From: Leptolyngbyaceae cyanobacterium CSU_1_3
GTDB taxonomy: Bacteria; Cyanobacteriota; Cyanobacteriia; Leptolyngbyales; Leptolyngbyaceae
Length of the DNA: 37,608 bases
Assembly (NCBI GenBank): GCA_012034655.1
Contig: JAAUOZ010000036.1
Location: 1 to 37,608 of the forward strand
Direction of reading: 5' to 3'
Shown here: positions 1 to 7,878 of the stretch, one piece after another
Layout of the letters: each line of letters opens with the position of its first letter
How positions within the stretch are numbered: the stretch's first letter is position 1
The notes under the pieces: model-generated
Seen by the model: the letters and a program-made list of their open reading frames with translations, nothing else
What the model was told of the DNA's origin: nothing
Database searches by the model: none
Made by a program: the position numbers and the translations under genes

Positions 1-105
1 GCCTCACCCAAATCCCTCGTCCGGAGGAGAGGGACTTCAAACCCTGACCCTGGCGTGGCTCCTCCTGCTCTCTAGAGAGCAGGAGGCAGGGAGGATGAGG
101 GCACT
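1..105. repeat. GC-rich intergenic repeat with 26-bp palindrome
   Basis: A purine/pyrimidine-biased stretch begins with gcctcaccc and ends with ggatgagggc, so its ends are imperfectly complementary. Inside is a perfect 26-bp palindrome at 61-86 (cctcctgctctc paired with gagagcaggagg). It resembles the 'ccctcatccc' type repeats scattered in cyanobacterial spacers, and a related element lies at 11229-11385. It is downstream of the minus-strand allantoinase gene and may fold in its 3' end. The left edge is cut by the window. Confidence 0.5.
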
Positions 106-148
106 TTTAGAGGTATAGAATTCACGTAATCTTTAGCTTGAACTCACC

Positions 149-173
149 CAGTAGTACTCAACTGCTGTTTTTT
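149..173 (+). terminator. Putative rho-independent terminator for a gene left of the window
   Basis: A 7-bp stem (cagtagt 149-155 with actgctg 161-167, one T-G wobble), a 5-nt loop and six T residues (168-173) form a plus-strand intrinsic terminator. The plus-strand gene it would serve is outside the window. Confidence 0.5.
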
Positions 174-189
174 AGCTAGCATTCATCTC

Positions 190-1098
190 CTATGCGGGTT
201 TGTGGTGTTTATGCCAGTGTCTTGCGATATCAATTCTGCGGCAGAGCCATACCCGATCGTGCTTCTGGACGTAATCTAAAAATCTTGCTAAAGCCATTGC
301 CCTTCCGGGTCGGCCCACCAATCGGCAGTGTAGTCCGACGCTCATCATCTTGGGTGCAGTTTCGCCTTCTGCGTAGAGCAGATCGAAGGCATCACGCAGG
401 TATGCAAAGAACTGATCACCAGAGTTAAATCCCTGATTGGTCGCGAACCGCATATCGTTGTTGTCGAGGGTATAAGGAACCACGAGGTGGGGTGTTCCGT
501 AGGTGTGATCCCAGTAGGGTAAGTCATCGGCGTAGCTGTCGGAATCGTAGAGAAACCCGCCTTCTTCAACAACCAGTTGGCGAGAAAAAGTACTGGTGCG
601 TCCCGTATACCAACCCAAGGGACGATCGCCCGTCACTTTTTGATGAATCTCGATCGCTCTATATAAGTGGTCTCGTTCTGCTGCTTCTCCAAAATATTTG
701 TAGTCAATCCAACGGTAGCCGTGACTGGCGATTTCCCAATCTGATTCCTTCATGGCTACTACTGCGTCTGGGTTACGTTCTAGGGCCATAGCCACTCCAT
801 ACACAGTGACCGGAATTTCTCGCGATGTGAACAGTCGATGCAGCCGCCAAAAGCCCGATCGACTCCCATATTCGTAGCAAGATTCCATGTTCATGTGGCG
901 CAATCCGTTGAGGGGCACGGCTCCAACAATCTCTGAAAGGAAAGTTTCTGAAGCTTGATCGCCGTGTAGAACGCAGGTTTCGCCGCCTTCTTCATAGTTG
1001 ATCACAAATTGGACGGCGACACGAGCTTGATGTGGCCATTGAGGATCGGGAAGGTTGCGTCCGTAGCCGATCAGATCCCTAGGGTAGCGTTCTGGCAT
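190..1098 (-). CDS. puuE: Allantoinase PuuE-type polysaccharide deacetylase family protein
   Basis: This 302-residue protein belongs to the NodB-like polysaccharide deacetylase superfamily, in its PuuE branch. PuuE enzymes are cofactor-light allantoinases that open the allantoin ring to allantoate in purine/ureide breakdown. Seen in the sequence: the N-terminal RYPRDLIGYG segment, the VQFVINYEEGGE motif near residues 30-42, EIASHGYRWIDY near residue 122 with the metal/catalytic His, and the C-terminal HCRLVGRPGR plus RRIDIARHWHKHH signature typical of PuuE. The start is the ATG at 1096-1098; no good Shine-Dalgarno is visible. Two nucleoside/purine-type ABC permeases lie upstream on the same strand, which supports a purine salvage role. 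Other urate-pathway genes are not in the window. Family assignment is firm; substrate is inferred. Confidence 0.85.
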   Translation of the reverse strand: MPERYPRDLIGYGRNLPDPQWPHQARVAVQFVINYEEGGETCVLHGDQASETFLSEIVGAVPLNGLRHMNMESCYEYGSRSGFWRLHRLFTSREIPVTVYGVAMALERNPDAVVAMKESDWEIASHGYRWIDYKYFGEAAERDHLYRAIEIHQKVTGDRPLGWYTGRTSTFSRQLVVEEGGFLYDSDSYADDLPYWDHTYGTPHLVVPYTLDNNDMRFATNQGFNSGDQFFAYLRDAFDLLYAEGETAPKMMSVGLHCRLVGRPGRAMALARFLDYVQKHDRVWLCRRIDIARHWHKHHKPA

Positions 1099-1278
1099 GG
1101 GGGTTTGGGAGAGAAAACTGGGTCATCAAAACCATATCTTTTTCAGCAAAACCCTGCAAGATAGGGGCAATGGCTAAGCTTCGCGGGAGAGATGGGAGCG
1201 AGTTTAGTTTGGATCACATCCCCCCGTTAAGCTCGATCGTTGCTTAAACTCAAGCAAAACGTTTGAGAATTAGCTTGA

Positions 1279-1333
1279 TTTAGGGTCTATTTAGGGTCTA
1301 TTTAGGGTCTATTTAGGGTCTATTTAGGGTCTA
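1279..1333. repeat. Five tandem copies of an 11-bp unit overlapping a stop codon
   Basis: The unit tttagggtcta is repeated five times without change. The last copy supplies the TAG stop of the minus-strand DUF4394 gene (1331-1333 read in reverse), so the array sits exactly at the 3' end of that gene. Confidence 0.95.
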
Positions 1334-2173
1334 TTGGGCAAGCACTGTGATGCCGATCAGTCTGAAGCTACCATTGCCGATTTGACCCATACTTTTGGCT
1401 GAGCCAGAAGCCAGATCGATCGTATACAGCGTGGAATTGGAGACGGCGAAGGCGGTGTTTTCGCCAGCGCGGGGGGAGAAAATGTCGAATCCGGCGACGG
1501 TGTTGAAGTCAACGCCGAGGTTTCCGATCGTTTGCAGTCCGCCGTCATTGGGAGGGTTTTGCAGCACCAGCACATCGCGACGAGAATCGATATCAAAGAG
1601 TTGGGTGGTGCGGGTGGGCGGGGTGACATTCATGGGCGAAGGCGCTCCGGGGAAGGCGTTGGTGTAGGCTGCTGCCCCAACACGAGGATTGGTACTGACG
1701 TTGACATCCCCGGCCACGTAGTTCAAAGGCTTGTCTACCGTTACCATGCCTGTATCTACGTTGACGCGAAAATTTTGTCCATCGGCATTGACGAGACGGA
1801 GGCGATCGGGCACTGGGTTAAAGTCTACCCCGGCTCTGAATCCGCCATTGAAAGGAACTGACAGAGTGCTGATCAGCTTGGGTTCGCCAGTGGTCGGGTT
1901 GATGGTGTAAATCTGGTTGCGGTTGGTGAGTCCATAAAGTAGACCGTCTGCCGGACGGACATCAATGCCGATCAGCGTTCCAGCGATGCCTTTGATCTGA
2001 AGCGTTTGGGCTTTAGTTGGGTTGGTAGGATTAAAGGAAACCAAGAGGTTGTCGGCGGCTAAACCGACGATTTGAACGTTGGGCAAGGGAGTCGATCGTG
2101 CCTGACTGGTGAATTCTAGAACCATCGCGAACGTCAGAGCCGTAACGGTGATAGCAAATTTGAGCAGTTTCAT
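1331..2173 (-). CDS. Secreted DUF4394-domain protein
   Basis: A 280-residue protein with an N-terminal signal peptide (MKLLKFAITVTALTFAM, then a hydrophobic stretch and an A-R-S region near residue 26). The rest is a DUF4394 beta-propeller-like repeat pattern: IVGLAADNLLVSFNP, GIDVRPADGLLYGLT, AGVDFNPVPDRLRLV, GVDFNTVAGFDIFSP and a C-terminal RLIGITVLAQ. Such proteins are exported and of unknown function; in other bacteria the domain is often anchored by a PEP-CTERM tail, absent here. The ATG at 2171-2173 has a good Shine-Dalgarno (taggag about 8 nt upstream on the minus strand). It sits between the permease and the allantoinase gene on the same strand, but nothing links it to purines. The stop codon lies in the 11-bp tandem repeat. 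Confidence 0.8.
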   Translation of the reverse strand: MKLLKFAITVTALTFAMVLEFTSQARSTPLPNVQIVGLAADNLLVSFNPTNPTKAQTLQIKGIAGTLIGIDVRPADGLLYGLTNRNQIYTINPTTGEPKLISTLSVPFNGGFRAGVDFNPVPDRLRLVNADGQNFRVNVDTGMVTVDKPLNYVAGDVNVSTNPRVGAAAYTNAFPGAPSPMNVTPPTRTTQLFDIDSRRDVLVLQNPPNDGGLQTIGNLGVDFNTVAGFDIFSPRAGENTAFAVSNSTLYTIDLASGSAKSMGQIGNGSFRLIGITVLAQ

Positions 2174-2382
2174 AAGTCATTCTCCTAAGTTTTGTTAGGT
2201 GTCACTGACTTGTCCGCTTTCAATTCTCAGGCAGATCTCAATCAAGGCTTCTCTTCATGAATCCTTTAATTTGAATCAGTTTTGTATGAAATTTAGATGA
2301 ATTCTTGTCGAAAATATTGACAAAACTGAAAGAATTACTCCTAAAAACACGACTGAATTCACCTAAATGCTCATCTTTTGCC

Positions 2383-3375
2383 TTAATCTTGTTCAAACAC
2401 TTTGCCCAACGCAGCAGGGGGTGTACTACAAATCAGTTCAGATGCTGCACGATCGATAGGGGAGGGTAGCAGTTTCAACAATCGTTCTAACCATTCACTC
2501 GAAGTCAGCACGAGGAAGAGGATCATCAACATAAACGGAGCAACTGTGAACACCTGCGTAGGAATGTTAGGAATAGTACTTTGAGCAACGCTGGCTAACG
2601 ATTGTAGAATACCAAATAAATAACAACTTAACGTGACTCGCAACGGATTCCAAGCACCAAAGATCACGATCGCTAATGCAATCCACCCATAGCCTGCTGT
2701 GTGTAAGTGGCTCCATCCCGCCTTAAAATCTAGCGAAAATGCCGCCCCCGCCATGCCCGTCAATGCGCCGCCAATCACCGTATAGACATAACGCATTAGC
2801 ACTACATTGGTTCCTCTCGCAAAAGCGGCATTAGGCTGCTCGCCGATCGCTCTGAGCATCAACCCGGCGCGGGTGCGGTAGAAGTAAACCCAGACCAACA
2901 CCACCGCAGCATAGCTAAAATAAACCAGCAGATCGCTGCGAAAAAATAGCTCCCCTAAGAGTGGAATATCCTGCAATCCTGGAACTCGAAAACTTGGCAC
3001 AGTTGGCCCAGGAATTCGCACAAAAGAATTGCCCAAAAACGAAGACAAGTTCGCCCCAAGTAACGCCAAGACAAATCCGATCGCTACCTGAGATTGCTTT
3101 AGCGTCAACGTACCGATCGCCACAATGAGCGCAATCAGCCCACCCACGAGTGCCGCCCCTGCAAATCCTAAAATCAAGCTCGGAGCCGTGCCCGTGCCTT
3201 CAAGGGTTTTGGCGATCGCAAATCCGGTCATCGCACCGAGCAAAATTGTCCCTTCCGCAGATAGGTTGATCACACCAGCGCGCTCGGAGATCGTTTCTCC
3301 TAAACAGGCGAATACGAGCGGCGTGGAGGTGGCGATCGCCGTAGCCAAAATGGGGATAAAGGGGACAAGACTCAT
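2383..3375 (-). CDS. BMP/nucleoside-family ABC transporter permease (YufQ/NupQ type)
   Basis: A 330-residue inner-membrane protein with about 8-10 hydrophobic segments. It matches the BPD_transp_2 permeases of the nucleoside/purine (BMP lipoprotein) ABC importers: an N-terminal TPLVFACLGETISERAGVINLSAEG motif region, then GFVLALLGANLSSFLGNSF and GAAFSLDFKAGWSHLHTAGYGWIALAIVIFG. Known homologues (YufQ, NupQ, RnsD) import nucleosides or purine bases. The partner permease is at 4005-5072 on the same strand; normally the two genes are adjacent, but here a small opposite-strand gene separates them. No cognate ATPase or BMP lipoprotein gene is in the window. ATG at 3373-3375. Substrate is inferred from the family and from the nearby allantoinase. 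Confidence 0.85.
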   Translation of the reverse strand: MSLVPFIPILATAIATSTPLVFACLGETISERAGVINLSAEGTILLGAMTGFAIAKTLEGTGTAPSLILGFAGAALVGGLIALIVAIGTLTLKQSQVAIGFVLALLGANLSSFLGNSFVRIPGPTVPSFRVPGLQDIPLLGELFFRSDLLVYFSYAAVVLVWVYFYRTRAGLMLRAIGEQPNAAFARGTNVVLMRYVYTVIGGALTGMAGAAFSLDFKAGWSHLHTAGYGWIALAIVIFGAWNPLRVTLSCYLFGILQSLASVAQSTIPNIPTQVFTVAPFMLMILFLVLTSSEWLERLLKLLPSPIDRAASELICSTPPAALGKVFEQD

Positions 3376-3573
3376 GGAAAGTTTAAGAATAGGATAATTG
3401 GGCTTAATTTTAGGGGAATTCTATCAATGGAATCGTTGCGATCGTTGCAAGGTTAAGGATTTCGCGAATCTGTGACGTAGTTTTATGAAGGCGACACAAG
3501 GATTTCTGATTCACCTGACGGCAAAGATTAACATACGAACATCAACGCTAAAGCTTTGACAAGGAGCAGAACA

Positions 3574-3927
3574 ATGCGATCGCAGTTACAACATCAAACA
3601 ACATCGCGCTTAATCCTAACGTTTACCACTTTGCTAACGATCGCTGTCACCGCTTGCCCCCGATCTGCGAGTGCCAAAGAAGCCGCCCCTGCTAACCCCT
3701 ATCCTCAAGAAGCGGTTCAGATTTTTGTTAATTCCTGCGTTTCTGGTGGCAAAGGAATCGACCCAGTATTGATGAAAAATATCTGTAGTTGTTCGATCAA
3801 CGGCATTCAAAATCAATATACGCTGGCGGAATTTGTCAAAATTAGTGATGAAACAAAAAAAAGCAATAGTCTGCCACCCAAACTGACCCAGATCGTTCAG
3901 TCTTGCGCCGAACAAGCCCTACAATAA
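3574..3927 (+). CDS. Small exported Cys-rich protein, function unknown
   Basis: A 117-residue protein starting at the ATG at 3574, chosen because aaggag at 3561-3566 is spaced 7 nt from it; an in-frame TTG at 3556 has no such site. An N-terminal signal sequence (RLILTFTTLLTIAVTAC) ends either at a lipobox-like VTAC or at a later A-S-A signal peptidase I site. The mature part contains four cysteines (NSC, ICSC, QSC), likely paired by disulfides, in a pattern I recall from small cyanobacterial periplasmic proteins, but I cannot name a family. It lies on the plus strand between two minus-strand permease genes, so it is transcribed separately. Lipoprotein versus soluble periplasmic location is unresolved. 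Confidence 0.75.
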   Translation: MRSQLQHQTTSRLILTFTTLLTIAVTACPRSASAKEAAPANPYPQEAVQIFVNSCVSGGKGIDPVLMKNICSCSINGIQNQYTLAEFVKISDETKKSNSLPPKLTQIVQSCAEQALQ

Positions 3928-3958
3928 CCTGCACAATTAAGTCTTGTAAGTCTTGCAA

Positions 3959-3988
3959 AAATCCTGCAAGCTAAAATCCTGCAAGCTA
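3959..3988. repeat. Direct repeat, two copies of a 15-bp unit
   Basis: aaatcctgcaagcta occurs twice back to back (3959-3973 and 3974-3988), between the 3' ends of the convergent small exported gene and the permease gene. Just upstream gtcttgtaa/gtcttgcaa is a second near-duplicate pair. Confidence 0.9.
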
Positions 3989-4004
3989 ATCAATCAGCAT
4001 CCGT

Positions 4005-5072
4005 CTAATTTTTGGCTGGTTGAATAGGCGGACGATCGGCGATCGTTCGCCCTTTTTTGACTTCACTGAGTCCTCTTCCCAACAGAATAAACAGCACCAA
4101 TGTTCCTTGAATGACCCCCGACAGCGACGATTCTAAATCTAGTTGGAGCGGGAGTTGTAGGCTACCAATGTTGAGCGCACTAAAAAACAGAGCGACGGGT
4201 AAAATTAACCACGCATTAAACCCAACCAACATTGCTACTAACAACGCTAAATAACCCAGCCCGCTAGAAATACTAGGAATCAAACGATGGAAAACTGCCA
4301 ATACCTGTAATGCTCCAGCGATACCTGCCAGACTTCCACAAATTGCAAACGCACTTAGCAATTGACGAATCGAAGGAATGCCAAGAATATAGGAAGCGCG
4401 AAGATTTTGACCCACTGCCCGAAGCCGTAACCCAAAGTAAGTTCCCTGTAGGATGATTAAGGTGATGATTACAGACGCGATCGCAATCACCAACGAGATC
4501 GGACTCGCATCCGTATTACCAAACGTCGGCAACCAGAGCGACTCGCGAAATTGCTCTGTTCCACTCATCGAAGCGACTCCTTCTCGCTTCCAGGGGCCAA
4601 AAATTAGATACAATGCCAGTCCGTCAGACACAAAGTTTAACCCCAGACCCGCAAAGATTTCGCTGATGCGACCGTAGACATTGAGCACTCCGGCCAGTAG
4701 TCCCCAAATTATGCCGCCCAGCCCACCTGTGAGAATTGCCAAAAGCATCACCAGCGACGGGGGAAGGGCATCCTGGGTCAGCCGCATCACAAACGTAGCC
4801 GCGATCGCCCCAAAGGCAATCTGCCCTTCGATGCCCAGGTTATATAGCCCAGCGGTAAAGGTAAACAGCAACCCACTGGCGCACAACAAAAGTGGCGACA
4901 GGGTTGCCACAACTCTGGCAAACTGCCCCACCGTTCCGAAGGCTCCTGCCCACATCTCGCTCACGACTTGCAGAGGGGAAGCCCCTGCCAAAAGAACGAC
5001 GATCGCAATGAAGACGAACGCAACCATGACAGCCGCCGCCTGGTAAATCAAAGACTTAGAAACTGAAGACAT
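4005..5072 (-). CDS. BMP/nucleoside-family ABC transporter permease (YufP/NupP type)
   Basis: A 355-residue polytopic inner-membrane protein of the BPD_transp_2 family, the larger of the two permeases in BMP-type nucleoside importers. Diagnostic stretches are SGLLFTFTAGLYNLGIEGQ (near residue 65), LLAGVLNVYGRISEI, GLGLNFVSDGLALYLI, and the LRLRAVGQNLRASYILGI cytoplasmic loop that contacts the ATPase. I use the ATG at 5072 (MSSVSKSLIYQ), just before the first membrane segment; a GTG at 5120 in the same frame would add 16 polar residues, and neither start has a clear ribosome site. It is upstream of the YufQ-type permease on the same strand and downstream of trhO by an intergenic gap of about 90-140 nt. 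Confidence 0.85.
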   Translation of the reverse strand: MSSVSKSLIYQAAAVMVAFVFIAIVVLLAGASPLQVVSEMWAGAFGTVGQFARVVATLSPLLLCASGLLFTFTAGLYNLGIEGQIAFGAIAATFVMRLTQDALPPSLVMLLAILTGGLGGIIWGLLAGVLNVYGRISEIFAGLGLNFVSDGLALYLIFGPWKREGVASMSGTEQFRESLWLPTFGNTDASPISLVIAIASVIITLIILQGTYFGLRLRAVGQNLRASYILGIPSIRQLLSAFAICGSLAGIAGALQVLAVFHRLIPSISSGLGYLALLVAMLVGFNAWLILPVALFFSALNIGSLQLPLQLDLESSLSGVIQGTLVLFILLGRGLSEVKKGRTIADRPPIQPAKN

Positions 5073-5208
5073 TTTGCTCGATTCTGGTGATGGGGTCTGG
5101 TGATTGACTTTCAAGCCCACGCAAAATCATAGATCGATCGAGCGCCTGTGTTTGTAACTTCGATGGCGCTTACGATCCTAACAATTCCTGATAATTGAGA
5201 GCTTGAGA

Positions 5209-6060
5209 TCAGGGTTGGGGTAGAAGGCGATCGTAGCAGTGAGGGCAGGAGAGACCCGCCTCGTATTGAGTAGAATTTTGATCTGCTTGAGAAAGGGGAT
5301 GACCACAGGCACGGCACATTTCATGGGACCCATCCCTCACCCCTATCCCTCCTACCACAGCAACTCGCTGGTCAAACACAAAGCATTCGCCCCGCCACAT
5401 ACTCTGCTCTGACGGGATGGCTTCTAAATATTTGAGAATACCACCTTGCAAGTGATATACCGCTTCAAAACCCTGCGACAGCATAAACGACGATGCTTTC
5501 TCACAGCGAATTCCCCCCGTACAAAACAGGGCGACTTTTTTGTGTTTTGTGGGGTCAAGCTGCTGACGCACGTACTCTGGAAATTCTCGGAAGGACGAGG
5601 TTTGGGGATTGGTTGCCCGATCGAAGCTGCCAATGTGCACCTCTGGCTGATTGCGAACATCGATCACCGTAACCTCTGGGTCAGAGATCAGTTGGTTCCA
5701 ATCCTGCGGATGCACATAGGTTCCAACTTGCCGATTGGGGTCGATCTCTGGCATCCCCAGGGTGACGATTTCTTTTTTGAGCTTCACCTTCAGGCGATCG
5801 AAGGGTTGCAATCTTGTGCAAGATTCTTTCACGTCTAGATCAGCCAGTCGAGGGTCGGATCTGAGAAACGAGAGCACGGCCGCGATCGCTGCACGAGATC
5901 CGGCGATCGTGCCATTGATTCCTTCTGGGGCTAAAAGAATTGTCCCCTTCAGGTTTTGCTGTAAACAATGCGCTAGTAGGGGTTCTCGCTGGTCAGCAAA
6001 ATCAGCAAGGGGCACAAACTTATAGAAAGCAGCCACGATCGTGGGTTCTGTCTCCGTCAT
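5209..6060 (-). CDS. trhO: tRNA uridine(34) hydroxylase, rhodanese family
   Basis: A 283-residue protein of the TrhO (YceA) family, which uses O2 to make 5-hydroxyuridine at position 34 of some tRNAs, the first step to cmo5U/mo5U. The N-terminal part ([28 protein letters not shown]) and the central rhodanese domain are present, with the conserved catalytic cysteine in [12 protein letters not shown] near residue 182. The tail has the CRACG and CPHCYDRL Cys pairs often seen in this family. Length agrees with the cyanobacterial members. ATG at 6058-6060. The promoter should lie in 6061-6219, downstream of the minus-strand terminator at 6220-6254. Confidence 0.93.
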   Translation of the reverse strand: MTETEPTIVAAFYKFVPLADFADQREPLLAHCLQQNLKGTILLAPEGINGTIAGSRAAIAAVLSFLRSDPRLADLDVKESCTRLQPFDRLKVKLKKEIVTLGMPEIDPNRQVGTYVHPQDWNQLISDPEVTVIDVRNQPEVHIGSFDRATNPQTSSFREFPEYVRQQLDPTKHKKVALFCTGGIRCEKASSFMLSQGFEAVYHLQGGILKYLEAIPSEQSMWRGECFVFDQRVAVVGGIGVRDGSHEMCRACGHPLSQADQNSTQYEAGLSCPHCYDRLLPQP

Positions 6061-6219
6061 CGATCTATTGGGTCGTTGGGCACAACAATTATGAAGTTGA
6101 GTCTATTAGAAGTTGATCCTATCGCGGATTTCTATCACAGAATTCGATCGGCGCATTTTGTCTTCTCGACCTTAACTGATGAAAAATTGCTGCTAAACCC
6201 TAAGTTGACCCAGTAAATA

Positions 6220-6254
6220 ATAAAAACCGACAGTCTTCGTGAGAAACCTGTCGG
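6220..6254 (-). terminator. Rho-independent terminator, minus strand
   Basis: On the minus strand a perfect 7-bp stem (ccgacag/ctgtcgg, plus-strand arms 6227-6233 and 6248-6254) is followed by five T residues and an AT-rich tail. It lies about 285 nt beyond the prmA stop, leaving room for a separate transcript. Confidence 0.75.
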
Positions 6255-6299
6255 CCAGTCGTGTGTTCCCTGTTGATGACTCGGCTAAAGTTGAGTCTC
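6220..6299 (-). ncRNA. Candidate small RNA of about 80 nt (or longer)
   Basis: No convincing ORF exists here on the minus strand, but the segment ends in a strong terminator and contains another perfect 5-bp hairpin (gactc/gagtc, plus-strand arms 6278-6282 and 6293-6297). A catact -10-like hexamer (plus 6304-6309, read in reverse) predicts a start near 6296-6299. The CRP-type palindrome at 6353-6368 would then be centred about 61.5 bases upstream, the classic class I activator spacing. All of this is prediction from sequence; the element could equally be the 3' UTR of prmA. Confidence 0.35.
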
Positions 6300-6352
6300 C
6301 TACAGTATGTCTGCAAGAAGAAGCCCTTCTAGCGATCCCGATCACATCCTCA

Positions 6353-6368
6353 TGTGATCTATATCACA
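6353..6368. promoter_or_regulatory. CRP-type (SyCRP1-like) binding site
   Basis: TGTGATCTATATCACA matches the CRP/cAMP-receptor consensus TGTGA-N6-TCACA exactly, with 6-bp perfect arms (TGTGAT/ATCACA). Cyanobacterial SyCRP1 recognises this consensus. It is in a non-coding spacer, upstream on the minus strand of the candidate RNA and terminator. Confidence 0.6.
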
Positions 6369-6538
6369 GGTCTATTAAAAATATACAAGGTTTTCATGCT
6401 CATCCAAAAACTCAATTTGAGAAATAAAACGCTAAACCTCTTACTCTACAAAGGTTCTTCAAATCTCAAGTTATCAAAGCTCAGTGTTTCATAGTCAAAT
6501 TGCAAGTAGCTGATTGTGCTGCAAGTTGACGATCGCTC

Positions 6539-7477
6539 TTATCTCAGGCGCAAAGCCAGCGCAACCCATTCCCCGGATCGCTCATCGGCGATCGCAGTCA
6601 ACCCCATTTTCGCCATTGCTGCCGCCACGTCGGCCTCGCGATCGCTCGTAAAACCCGCCGCGATCAACAGCCCCCCTTGACAGAGCACCCGTTGATAATC
6701 TGACGCGAGGGCAATGTGAATATGGGCAAAAATGTTGGCAGCAATTAAATCAAAATTTGCTGCAAAACTTGTAGTCTCATCCACGGCTAAATCTGCTTCA
6801 CTTGCTTTGCCGCCCATCCAATGCCCCAACCCGTTTCCGGCTCCCAAACTGCCTGCTCGAACCGTGACTTGAGATGCGACCCCGTTCAAACATGCCGTTG
6901 CCTGAGTCGATCGAACGGCGATCGCATCATTGTCTAACGCCAGCACCTTCGCCCCAAGTTTCGCCATCGCCACACTGAGAATGCCAGATCCAGACCCTAG
7001 ATCTAAAGCAGCCATCTCAGAAACCGTATATCGTTCAATGAGCTTCAGGCTCAACACAGTTGCCGGGTGCAAACCACTACCAAAGCTGAGAGCCGTGCTA
7101 ATTTTGAGCGGAATTTTGTCGGGCTGAGATCGGGCTTCTGCCTCCGCACCAAGAATCAGAAATCGCCGTCCCACCGGGTAAGCCAATGCATTCAACCGAC
7201 AGGGAGGACGTTCCTCTAAAACGGCGGCTTCTAATTCAGTGGTTAGCCCAGTTCTGTGAAGGGGTGATAGCAAGTTTGCGATCGTCTCCACCTGTGCTCT
7301 CACCTGCGACTCATTGGGCAAATACAACCGAATGGTGAACGTCCAATTCTGCGATCGATCGAGTGAACTATAATTTGCAACTTGCACCTCACCTGCAAAC
7401 TGGATCGTAGCCAACAACGTATAGACCCAATCTACTGCTTCGTGGGTTGTGTCGAGGCTCAACTCTATCCAAGACAT
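6539..7477 (-). CDS. prmA: Ribosomal protein L11 methyltransferase
   Basis: A 312-residue class I SAM methyltransferase of the PrmA family, which trimethylates ribosomal protein L11. The N-terminal substrate-recognition domain starts with SWIELSLDTTHEAVDWV. The SAM-binding motif ALDLGSGSGILSVAMAKLGA is near residues 158-177 and is preceded by LSFGSGLHPATVLSLKLIE, the usual FGTGxHxTT region with a slight variation (SGLHPAT). The post-I acidic LALDND and the IAANIFAHI motif (usual N-I-L-A) follow. ATG at 7475-7477. Divergent from the GST gene with a 400-bp spacer between them. Length is close to the family norm. Confidence 0.92.
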   Translation of the reverse strand: MSWIELSLDTTHEAVDWVYTLLATIQFAGEVQVANYSSLDRSQNWTFTIRLYLPNESQVRAQVETIANLLSPLHRTGLTTELEAAVLEERPPCRLNALAYPVGRRFLILGAEAEARSQPDKIPLKISTALSFGSGLHPATVLSLKLIERYTVSEMAALDLGSGSGILSVAMAKLGAKVLALDNDAIAVRSTQATACLNGVASQVTVRAGSLGAGNGLGHWMGGKASEADLAVDETTSFAANFDLIAANIFAHIHIALASDYQRVLCQGGLLIAAGFTSDREADVAAAMAKMGLTAIADERSGEWVALALRLR

Positions 7478-7616
7478 GGGCGCGTCCTTTCGGGAAAACG
7501 GTATGACTACTATATGACTGAGGGTGAGCTTCTCGCAGGTTCAGCGATCGAGATCAAAAATCTGTGCAGTCAGCCAGTGATTAACCTGTCCAAAAAAGAC
7601 ACCACTGAGGTGAGTT

Positions 7617-7663
7617 TCGACTCCGCTCAACTCACAAACGGCACGAGGGCTGAGCGAAGTCGA
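7617..7663. repeat. REP-like imperfect palindrome
   Basis: TCGACTCCGCTCA (7617-7629) and TGAGCGAAGTCGA (7651-7663) are inverted copies with one mismatch and a 21-nt loop. This 'gactccgctca...tgagcgaagtc' motif is a common dispersed bacterial repeat. It lies in the 400-bp spacer between the divergent prmA and GST genes; I see nothing else definable in that spacer. Confidence 0.7.
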
Positions 7664-7878
7664 GACCCGGTTTTAGGCACGAATCAAGGATATCGGGTTA
7701 ATAGGTTGCCCGACTCGAAATTATTCAAGCTCAAACTCGCTCTCAGGCTTGATGTAGCTTAGGAATCTTTGAAGTTAATGTATATTCTTTGCAGAAGCAT
7801 TGCGCGATCGTCCAGTCCGCGTTTGTCAATCTAAGGTTAACGTGCGCTACTCTCAACTCAAACAAGTGGAGGCTGACT

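Noticed and set aside
1279..1333. Resemblance of the TTTAGGG repeat to plant telomeres
   Set aside because: The unit is 11 bp (with TCTA inserted), only five copies, and is in a bacterial spacer; the resemblance is chance.
6239..6427. A 62-residue plus-strand frame over the CRP-box spacer
   Set aside because: No ribosome site, odd composition and it runs across a terminator hairpin and a regulatory palindrome; not a protein gene.
7382..7762. A 126-residue plus-strand frame across the prmA-GST spacer
   Set aside because: It overlaps the start of prmA and a REP-like palindrome and has no ribosome site; not a credible gene.
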